A DNA stretch of 5,393 bases, from contig DAOVIP010000157.1 of assembly GCA_030671465.1 (NCBI GenBank), positions 1 through 5,393 of the forward strand. The letters are read 5' to 3'. The DNA is from Candidatus Aminicenantota bacterium (GTDB lineage Bacteria > Acidobacteriota > Aminicenantia > UBA2199). The position numbers and the translations under genes were made by a program. The notes beneath the pieces were generated by a model. The model was not told where the DNA came from. It searched no databases and worked only from the letters and a program-made list of their open reading frames with translations. Below, piece after piece: positions 1 through 5,393 of the stretch (position 1 is its first letter; every line of letters starts with the position of its first letter).

Positions 1-2945
1 ATAAGGGGCTTAATCGATTTGATCCCCAAACCAATCACTTTATCAACATAGTTCCCAGATCCGGTCCAACAGGGAACATACAGGTAGTCTATATCAATCC
101 GCACACAAAAAACGACATTATTTGGCTGGGCCTAAAAAATGAAAACCAGGAACTCAATAAATTGAGTCGAAATACCCGACGCATAATTAAAGAATATGAC
201 TTCGATAGCATTTTTAATTTCAAAGGCACATCGGTAACAGCCCTATTGGCTGAAAATGAAAACAACCTGTGGGTGGGAACAGATCAAGGCCTGTTCAAAA
301 TGGATATCGAAAACTCGACCATCAAAACATTAACTTCTCAATTTCCGCAATTGAACGATCTTAACGATGACCAAATCAATGTCCTTTACCAGGATCAAAA
401 CCAAAATATTTGGGCTGGAACCAGCCGTGGAGGATTAATATGTTTCAATTCGACTCTTCCACCAATTCGCTACTTATACAGCCCGGATGACATAAACAGC
501 CTCAGTATAAATGAGGTACTGTCAATAATAGAAGATCAACAAGGACGTCTATGGATCGGTACCAGCAAGGGTTTGAACCAATTTGTAAAAAAAAACAAAA
601 CCTTTATACATTACACAAAAAATAACGGACTCCCTGACAATACCATAACCGGAATTCTTCCCGGAGCAAAAAACCATCTCTGGCTGAGTACGAAGAAAGG
701 ATTATCCCATTTTGATATTGATAACAAAACCATAAGAAACTTTACTCTTCAAGATGGTTTGCAATCCAATACCTTCAACACCGGTGCTCATTATAAAACC
801 AGGTCAGGTCGACTTCTTTTTGGGGGAATTCGAGGATTGAACTGTTTTCATCCCCATGAGGTACAAACCAACCAGTATATCCCCCCGGTTATAATCACGG
901 ACTTTAAAATATTCAACAAGCCGATGCAGATCTGGCAATCCAGGATCCTGTCAAATTCATCCCAGAAGTCTTCTTCTGAATTTTCAGAGGTTAATCTCTC
1001 CTCTAAAGAAAATATTTTTACCTTTAATTTTTCAGCCTTAAACTACATATTTCCAGAAAAAAATGAGTATGCCATCAAGATGGAGGGGCTAGAGGAGAAT
1101 TGGAACTACATCAAACATCTGAGACATGCAACGTATTCAGGAATTCCACCGGGAGAATATACCTTCAGGGTTCGAGCATCAAATAACGAAGGAATATGGA
1201 ATGAAAAAGGTACAACTGTAAGAATTTCCATCACACCTCCGTTTTTTTCCAACACCTGGATCCGTTTATTGGGTCTGCTAATTGCTTTGCTGTTTATTGG
1301 TTTGTTTTATTTTTACCGGACTTATTCCATAAGAAAAAAAGTTGACGAGCTGAAGAGGAAAAATCTGAAGCTAAATCAGGAGATTGAAGAAAAACTACGC
1401 GCTGAGGAAGAGATAAGGGCCAGCGAAAAGAAATACCGGCACCTGGTAGAATCTTCCAATGATCCGATTTTTATTCTGCATAACCGAAAATTCGAATTGA
1501 TTAATGAGAAATTCAAGCAACTTTTTAGTGTCAGTCAGGAATATGTATGTCGGCCCGAGTTCGATTATCTGGAGTTGATTGCACTCAAGAGCAAAAATTC
1601 TGTTGAACGGAAATTTCAGCAGATCATTGATGAAAAAAAGTCGGAATCACAATTCAACTTCACCACTCTCACATCAGATCAAAAAGAATTGGAGGTTGAA
1701 GCGTCGGTCACCACTATTTTATATAAAGGCGGAATCGCTGTTCAGGGCATATTGAGAGATATTACCGAACGTAAAAACATGGAAAAAATGATTCAACAGG
1801 CACAGAAACTGGAAGCGTTGGGTACTCTGGCCGGTGGTATTGCCCATGATTTCAACAACCTTCTGACTGGAATCCAGGGAAGGGTTTCGCTCATGCAAAT
1901 TGGATTTGATAAAAAATCCAGTCCAAAGGATCATTTAAAGGAAATCGAACATTATGTAAAGAATGCTGCGGATCTGACCAAACAATTGCTTGGTTTTGCC
2001 AGAAAAGGAAAATTCGAGGTTAAACCAATCAACATAAATAACTTGGTTAGAGATAACGTGTTGATGTTTGGTCGAACCAAAAAGGAAATTGGTATTCGTG
2101 CTCAATATCAAGATGACATCTCTACGGTTGAAGTGGATCCGGGTCAGATGGATCAGGTCTTCATGAACCTGTTTGTAAACGCCTGGCAGGCAATGCCGGA
2201 GAGTGGAGATATCCTGATTGAAACCAGAAATGTTTATCTGGATCACAACCAGACAAAACCCCATCTTGTAGAACCGGGAAATTTTGTCAAAATATCAGTA
2301 ACCGATACCGGAAAAGGTATGGATGACGAGACCAAACAAAGGATTTTTGATCCGTTTTTTACCACCAAAGAGAGAGGGCGCGGTACTGGACTGGGACTGG
2401 CAACGGTTTATGGCATTTTAAAAAATCATGGCGGATTTATCACCGTACATAGCGAACTGAATATCGGTTCTACTTTCGATATTTTTCTTCCGACTTCCAG
2501 TAAACAACCGGTGGTAGAAAAGGTGGTCAAGGAAGATCTGGTTTACGGAACCGAAACCATACTGCTGGTGGATGATGAAGAGATTGTGATTGAGGTTGTT
2601 GGACAAATAATGGAAAGTCTTGGCTACAATGTTTTTGTGGCTCGAAGTGGCCAGGAAGCCATTGAAATTTACTGGGGAAGAAAAAAGGAAATCGATCTGG
2701 TTGTTTTGGACATGGTCATGCCAAAAATGAGTGGCGGCGTTACTTTCGAAAGGATTAAGGGAATCAATCCCAATGTAAAAATTCTTCTTTCCAGTGGATA
2801 TAGTGTTGATGGCCAGGCCAGCGAACTCCTCCAGCGTGGCTGTAACGGATTTATTCAAAAACCCTTTAATATAAAAGAATTATCAAAAAAAATCCGGGAC
2901 GTCCTGGATGAGAAACCGTCCAGCCAGGATTCAACCTCTATCTAA
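1..2945 (+). CDS. Hybrid sensor histidine kinase with periplasmic propeller and Y_Y_Y domains and a C-terminal receiver (5'-truncated)
   Basis: This is a membrane sensor kinase that should autophosphorylate on His and pass phosphate to its own receiver. The frame is open from base 3 with no stop, so the gene begins left of the window; the TTG at 162 is not a credible start, because propeller motifs (GLNRFDP, IIWLG) lie in frame before it. Numbering from that TTG: propeller repeats with LWVGT-like cores near residues 36, 84, 131, 174 and 219; Y_Y_Y domain about 290-361; transmembrane helix about 367-385; basic coiled coil about 391-424; PAS about 425-536 ending DITERK; HisKA with phospho-acceptor His562 in AHDFNN; HATPase with N-box Asn669/Asn673, DTGKG 715-719, FDPFF 729-733 and GRGTGLGLA 739-747; receiver with Asp804/805, phospho-acceptor Asp850, Ser877 and Lys900. 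All catalytic residues appear intact. No HTH output domain follows the receiver, so a separate response regulator or Hpt partner is likely. The ligand is unknown. Confidence 0.93.
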   Translation, partial: KGLNRFDPQTNHFINIVPRSGPTGNIQVVYINPHTKNDIIWLGLKNENQELNKLSRNTRRIIKEYDFDSIFNFKGTSVTALLAENENNLWVGTDQGLFKMDIENSTIKTLTSQFPQLNDLNDDQINVLYQDQNQNIWAGTSRGGLICFNSTLPPIRYLYSPDDINSLSINEVLSIIEDQQGRLWIGTSKGLNQFVKKNKTFIHYTKNNGLPDNTITGILPGAKNHLWLSTKKGLSHFDIDNKTIRNFTLQDGLQSNTFNTGAHYKTRSGRLLFGGIRGLNCFHPHEVQTNQYIPPVIITDFKIFNKPMQIWQSRILSNSSQKSSSEFSEVNLSSKENIFTFNFSALNYIFPEKNEYAIKMEGLEENWNYIKHLRHATYSGIPPGEYTFRVRASNNEGIWNEKGTTVRISITPPFFSNTWIRLLGLLIALLFIGLFYFYRTYSIRKKVDELKRKNLKLNQEIEEKLRAEEEIRASEKKYRHLVESSNDPIFILHNRKFELINEKFKQLFSVSQEYVCRPEFDYLELIALKSKNSVERKFQQIIDEKKSESQFNFTTLTSDQKELEVEASVTTILYKGGIAVQGILRDITERKNMEKMIQQAQKLEALGTLAGGIAHDFNNLLTGIQGRVSLMQIGFDKKSSPKDHLKEIEHYVKNAADLTKQLLGFARKGKFEVKPININNLVRDNVLMFGRTKKEIGIRAQYQDDISTVEVDPGQMDQVFMNLFVNAWQAMPESGDILIETRNVYLDHNQTKPHLVEPGNFVKISVTDTGKGMDDETKQRIFDPFFTTKERGRGTGLGLATVYGILKNHGGFITVHSELNIGSTFDIFLPTSSKQPVVEKVVKEDLVYGTETILLVDDEEIVIEVVGQIMESLGYNVFVARSGQEAIEIYWGRKKEIDLVVLDMVMPKMSGGVTFERIKGINPNVKILLSSGYSVDGQASELLQRGCNGFIQKPFNIKELSKKIRDVLDEKPSSQDSTSI

Positions 2946-2956
2946 GCGGTTGCACC

Positions 2957-2982
2957 AAAAAATAAGATTCCGGCCGATCTTA
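2957..2982 (-). terminator. Candidate intrinsic terminator for the ABC exporter operon
   Basis: Read on the minus strand, TAAGAT and ATCTTA pair as a 6-bp stem around an 8-base GC-rich loop, followed directly by a T-run (TTTTTT). The stem begins 5 bases past the permease stop codon. The stem is short and AT-rich, so efficiency is uncertain. On the plus strand the hairpin is followed by A residues rather than T, so it should not terminate transcription of the sensor kinase. Confidence 0.5.
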
Positions 2983-2987
2983 AAAAT

Positions 2988-4157
2988 TCATCGAGCCATC
3001 ATGTGACGCCGGGTAAAAATCCAGGCTCCCAGAGAGAAATAAATCACAGTCAGGATAAGGATGGCTGCCAGCTCAAAAAAAACATCACCCAGACTGGCCC
3101 CGTAATTAAGTATCTGGTTCAAGGCCGAGATGGTATGGGTGGTTGGAAGGATATCATTGACATTGATGGTCTGACCAAACAAAGAAAAAAGATGCAGGCG
3201 GGGAAGGGGAAACATCCCTCCAGAGAAAAACATCAGAATAAAGAAGGGAAAGCAGCCAATGGTCATGAGATCAAAAACGGTCCGCAAGAATGCCGCCACA
3301 ATAATTCCGATGGCCATAACCGACAGGCAGGACAACAGGCCCACCACCATCATGGCCAACAGCGAACCATCGGTTTCATAACCTACTGCCAGGGCAGAGA
3401 GGAAAGCCAGGGCCAGGGCCAGTAACCCGATAATGATCTGGGTGAAACTCACAGCCAGAAGCCATTCAAAGGTAGTCATGCGGGACATGCGCAAACGGAC
3501 CAGGGTTTCCTTATCCTTTTCTTTTATGAGCGAGGCCGCTGCGGTGAACATCAGCATCATCACCGCCAGCACCAGCAGACCCGGTACATACAGGTCAAAC
3601 TCATTGAGGGATTTCATATTTCCCACTGGAATGGCCTGCAGGTCCAGCGGACCGGTCCACCCGGTTACCCGGCTGGCATACTGATAGGTAATGATATCAC
3701 TCCAGACCGCTGCCATCAGGTAGTCCAGGTTGGACGGATCGCCATAAGTCCGCACCATGGCGGGGTCGGGTTGACTTCCCTGTTTATAATCCATAAGTAT
3801 CCGGGAGAAATCCCGGGGAATTTCCACCACAAGATCCGCTGACCTGTTTTCCACCCGCTTCCGGGCATTTTTCAGGCCCTTTTCCATATGAATTTTCAAA
3901 AGGATTTTACCCTGGGGTGAACGGACCTGCTTCAACTCGGAAACCAGTTCCTCTCCGGCCCGAAACCACTTTCCGTTGTCTCCATGCAAACCACTGTCAT
4001 GGTTTACCACCGTGATCCGGTAACCCTTGGTGGTCTCTCCATAATAGAAGTGCATCAGGAAAATAAAAAAAGGGGCGAAAGTCAAAATGAGGACCATAAT
4101 TTTCCAGTCTCTGAAATTCTCAACCATGGTCTTCTTGATCAGGCCAATCAGTCTCAT
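2988..4157 (-). CDS. ABC-2 type exporter, membrane permease subunit
   Basis: This 389-residue inner-membrane protein should form the translocation path of an ABC exporter with the ATPase encoded just upstream. It has the ABC-2 permease layout (ABC2_membrane_3-like): a cytoplasmic N-terminus, TM1 about 20-39, a large extracytoplasmic domain about 40-189, then five helices at about 190-211, 233-258, 266-290, 297-317 and 360-381. The loop after TM2 is charged (KEKDKETLVRLRMSRM), as is usual for the cytoplasmic segment contacting the ATPase, and FFSGGMFPLP after TM5 is typical of the family. The length fits a full single-domain permease. The ATG overlaps the ATPase stop (ATGA) and is preceded by AGGAGG at 8 bases, so start and translational coupling are well supported. 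No second permease or membrane-fusion protein gene is visible, so a homodimer is the simplest model. Family members move drugs, lipids or other hydrophobic substrates; the substrate here cannot be told. Confidence 0.9.
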   Translation of the reverse strand: MRLIGLIKKTMVENFRDWKIMVLILTFAPFFIFLMHFYYGETTKGYRITVVNHDSGLHGDNGKWFRAGEELVSELKQVRSPQGKILLKIHMEKGLKNARKRVENRSADLVVEIPRDFSRILMDYKQGSQPDPAMVRTYGDPSNLDYLMAAVWSDIITYQYASRVTGWTGPLDLQAIPVGNMKSLNEFDLYVPGLLVLAVMMLMFTAAASLIKEKDKETLVRLRMSRMTTFEWLLAVSFTQIIIGLLALALAFLSALAVGYETDGSLLAMMVVGLLSCLSVMAIGIIVAAFLRTVFDLMTIGCFPFFILMFFSGGMFPLPRLHLFSLFGQTINVNDILPTTHTISALNQILNYGASLGDVFFELAAILILTVIYFSLGAWIFTRRHMMAR

Positions 4158-5110
4158 TCTCTCAGCCTCCTGCCGGTCAGGGATATAAAAACATCCTCCA
4201 GGCTCTTCTTCCGGATCTTGACATCCTCGGTTTTGATATTGCCCTTATTGAGTTTATCAATCAGAACCGGCAAGATATTCAAGATATCGATATCCACTAT
4301 ATGCAGGCAATCATTTTGCAGAGAGAGATGCCGGAGTCTCCGGGGCAAATGCTCAATAAACGGTGAAATTTTTTGATGCTGGCCAGGGGCAAGTTTAATC
4401 TCCAGAATATCACCCCGGCCCATGCGGCTTTTCAATTTTTCAGGTGTGTCCAGAACCAACAGCTGTCCGTTATCAATAATGGCAATCCGATCGGAAAGCT
4501 GATCAGCCTCAACCATTTCATGAGTGGTTAAAATAATGGTCTTATGCCTGGCCAATGAGCGGATATATTCCCTCACCAGTATCCGGCTCTGCGGATCAAG
4601 TCCGGCCTGGGGTTCATCCAGTATTAAAATATCCGGATCATGAACCAATCCCAGGGCCAGGTTTAACCGTCTCTTCATCCCACCGGACAGGGTTTTGGCC
4701 AGCTTGTGACGTTTATCGTAAAGACCCAGCAGATCCAAAAGCTCATGGGCTTTGTTTCGTATGGTTTTCTGGCTCACATTGTATTGCCTGCCCATGAACT
4801 CCAGTTGTTCCAGGCATGTCAGTGTTTCCCAGATAATCAGGTTCTGGGGGCACAATCCCAGTGAGGATTTGCATTGGCGGTAAAATTGATTCAGTGATTT
4901 GCCCTGGATGAACACTTCACCGGAATCACTTTTCAGCAGACCGCAGATCATATGAATGGTTGTGGTTTTACCGGCCCCGTTGGGCCCCAAAAAACCGAAT
5001 ACTTCTCCCTTAAATATGTCCAGAGTCAAATTCCTCACTGCTTTTACATCCCCGTAAGATTTGGAGAGATTCCTTAACCGCAGTGAAACCGGTGTCTTTT
5101 CCTCAGGCAT
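4154..5110 (-). CDS. ABC-2 type exporter, ATP-binding subunit
   Basis: This 318-residue cytoplasmic ATPase should power the permease encoded downstream. All nucleotide-binding motifs are present: Walker A GPNGAGKTT at 42-50, Q-loop Gln89, signature LSGGM at 141-145, Walker B LILDEP at 162-167 with catalytic Glu166, D-loop AGLD at 169-172 and switch His197. A C-terminal extension of about 100 residues ends in SLEDVFISLTGR, the pattern seen in DrrA/CcmA-type (COG1131) drug and antibiotic exporters with a DUF4162-like tail. That supports an exporter rather than an importer. The start ATG has AAGGAG upstream with a rather short 4-base spacer. The gene is first in a two-gene operon and shares 4 bases (ATGA) with the permease. 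GC content is visibly higher than in the convergent sensor kinase. The family assignment is firm; the substrate is unknown. Confidence 0.95.
   Translation of the reverse strand: MPEEKTPVSLRLRNLSKSYGDVKAVRNLTLDIFKGEVFGFLGPNGAGKTTTIHMICGLLKSDSGEVFIQGKSLNQFYRQCKSSLGLCPQNLIIWETLTCLEQLEFMGRQYNVSQKTIRNKAHELLDLLGLYDKRHKLAKTLSGGMKRRLNLALGLVHDPDILILDEPQAGLDPQSRILVREYIRSLARHKTIILTTHEMVEADQLSDRIAIIDNGQLLVLDTPEKLKSRMGRGDILEIKLAPGQHQKISPFIEHLPRRLRHLSLQNDCLHIVDIDILNILPVLIDKLNKGNIKTEDVKIRKKSLEDVFISLTGRRLRE
4166..4171 (-). promoter_or_regulatory. Shine-Dalgarno site of the permease gene
   Basis: AGGAGG on the minus strand lies 8 bases before the permease ATG, inside the last codons of the ATPase gene. It supports the ATGA overlap as the real start and suggests that the permease can both re-initiate after the ATPase stop and recruit ribosomes directly. 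Confidence 0.75.
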
Positions 5111-5114
5111 GGGG

Positions 5115-5120
5115 CTCCTT
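5115..5120 (-). promoter_or_regulatory. Shine-Dalgarno site of the ABC ATPase gene
   Basis: AAGGAG on the minus strand lies 4 bases (CCCC) before the ATG at 5110. The spacer is on the short side but no better in-frame start is present, and the first residues lead straight into the ABC domain. Confidence 0.65.
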
Positions 5121-5139
5121 CATTATCGACCTATTTTCG

Positions 5140-5168
5140 AAGGTAATACAAAAAAAACCCGATGTCAA
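5140..5168 (-). promoter_or_regulatory. Candidate sigma-70-type promoter of the ABC exporter operon
   Basis: A perfect -35 hexamer TTGACA lies at 5168-5163 on the minus strand. The -10 element is poor: TACCTT at 5145-5140 has the ideal 17-base spacing but only 3 of 6 matches, and TATTAC at 5148-5143 matches better but leaves only 14 bases. A run of eight T lies in the spacer. The weak -10 could mean that an activator is needed, or that the real promoter is elsewhere. Confidence 0.35.
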
Positions 5169-5208
5169 CCTCTTTTCACACAATTGTTGAAAATTCAGGT
5201 TTTTTCAA
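5167..5208. repeat. Near-perfect palindrome with nested inverted repeats, candidate operator
   Basis: TTTTCA (5173-5178), the self-complementary ACAATTGT (5180-5187) and TGAAAA (5188-5193) form a 20-bp perfect palindrome interrupted by a single extra C at 5179. It is flanked by AACCT (5167-5171) and AGGTT (5197-5201), again inverted. A third half-site, TTTTCAA (5202-5208), repeats the left arm and pairs with TTGAAAA (5187-5193). The element sits between the two candidate divergent promoters and touches the -35 of the leftward one. A dimeric regulator binding site is the likeliest reading; no specific regulator family is recognised. Confidence 0.5.
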
Positions 5209-5214
5209 ATCGAG

Positions 5215-5243
5215 TTGCTTTTTGGTTTTATTCTTTCTAAAAT
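5215..5243 (+). promoter_or_regulatory. Candidate sigma-70-type promoter of the small membrane protein gene
   Basis: TTGCTT (5215-5220; 3 of 6 matches to the -35 consensus) and TAAAAT (5238-5243; 5 of 6 matches to the -10) are separated by exactly 17 bases. Transcription would start near 5250, leaving a leader of roughly 30 bases before the ATG at 5279. Confidence 0.45.
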
Positions 5244-5266
5244 AACAGTATCTTCACTCCATGACC

Positions 5267-5273
5267 AAGGAGG
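5267..5273 (+). promoter_or_regulatory. Shine-Dalgarno site that decides the start of the small membrane protein
   Basis: AAGGAGG lies 5 bases before the ATG at 5279. An in-frame ATG at 5261 would add six residues (MTKEEI), but it has no ribosome-binding site of its own and would place this strong site inside the coding region, so 5279 is preferred. Confidence 0.75.
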
Positions 5274-5278
5274 AAATC

Positions 5279-5393
5279 ATGGCAGCAAAAAAAAGTGTGA
5301 CTCTGTATAGTGGACTGGCTTTACTGGTCATCGGTACCCTTGAATTACTAAATGCACTGGGTTTCATAACCATAGGCCATATCTGGATCCTGC
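5279..5393 (+). CDS. Small membrane protein, DUF5668/LiaI-LiaF-like N-terminus (3'-truncated)
   Basis: Only the first 38 codons are in the window. They encode a short basic start (MAAKKSVT) followed by a hydrophobic helix (YSGLALLVIGTLELLNALGF) and then ITIGHIWIL, the start of a likely second helix. The order Gly-rich helix, Leu-Leu-Asn, Leu-Gly-Phe/Leu-Ile, then Ile-Trp resembles the DUF5668 or LiaI-LiaF-like transmembrane region, a short two-helix unit found in small envelope proteins, some of them tied to cell-envelope stress responses in Firmicutes. This family call rests on pattern memory from a fragment and is tentative. The start is well supported by AAGGAGG. The gene is divergent from the ABC exporter operon and shares its 168-base intergenic region, so joint control is plausible. 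Confidence 0.7.
   Translation, partial: MAAKKSVTLYSGLALLVIGTLELLNALGFITIGHIWIL

Noticed and set aside
1719..2858. Three minus-strand open frames inside the sensor kinase (1719-1934, 1935-2264, 2418-2858)
   Set aside because: They lie opposite conserved kinase and receiver motifs, show no recognisable domain, and are best explained as shadows of the real gene.
3003..4797. Plus-strand open frames opposite the ABC genes (3003-3425, 3433-3684, 3984-4376, 4555-4797)
   Set aside because: Their translations are low-complexity or His/Gln-rich without family features, while the minus-strand frames carry complete ABC motifs and helices.
5103..5123. Six-codon mini-ORF (MKEPHA, minus strand) overlapping the ATPase start codon
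   Set aside because: Its ATG has no clear ribosome-binding site of its own and it contains the Shine-Dalgarno site of the ATPase gene. A leader-peptide role cannot be supported from so short a chance frame.
5151..5168. T-run after a GGG on the minus strand (eight T) as a terminator
   Set aside because: No adequate hairpin ends just before it, and it lies in the spacer of the candidate leftward promoter.
5187..5208. TTGAAAA/TTTTCAA as an RNA hairpin or attenuator
   Set aside because: It lies upstream of both candidate transcription starts, so neither transcript would contain it; a DNA-level operator fits better.

Overview
The window looks like a bacterial chromosomal segment of moderate GC content. 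The sampled lines give roughly 40% GC in the left half and roughly 50% in the two ABC genes. It holds four protein-coding genes, two of them cut by the window edges, and no RNA gene, insertion sequence or CRISPR array. The H-box neighbourhood of the left-hand kinase ([19 protein letters not shown]) and its PAS-HisKA-HATPase-REC layout resemble the many hybrid sensors of Desulfobacterota (former Deltaproteobacteria) and of related environmental phyla. That lineage guess is an inference from memory of protein style, not from a search.

Layout. Bases 1-2945 (+) encode the C-terminal 980 or so residues of a large membrane-bound hybrid histidine kinase. Its order is periplasmic beta-propeller repeats, Y_Y_Y domain, one transmembrane helix, coiled coil, PAS, HisKA, HATPase_c and a receiver domain. 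The true start lies left of the window. A 42-base convergent gap follows, containing a hairpin plus T-run that works as a terminator for the minus strand. Bases 5110-2988 (-) are a two-gene operon: an ABC-2 type exporter ATPase, then its membrane permease, joined by an ATGA stop/start overlap. Bases 5111-5278 are a divergent intergenic region with a candidate promoter in each direction and a striking near-perfect palindrome between them. From 5279 (+) a small membrane protein starts and runs off the right edge. Its N-terminus resembles the DUF5668/LiaI-LiaF-like transmembrane region.

How the parts may work together. The ABC pair should form one complete exporter: a nucleotide-binding subunit, and a permease with a large extracytoplasmic domain that would dimerise. 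The divergent small membrane gene and the shared palindrome suggest that the exporter and the small gene could be co-regulated, possibly as an envelope-stress or export module. This is inference. The hybrid kinase is convergent to the operon, has no DNA-binding output domain in the visible part, and has no demonstrable link to the exporter beyond proximity. I do not see a clearly new biological system here; the most distinctive non-coding signal is the palindromic element at 5167-5208.
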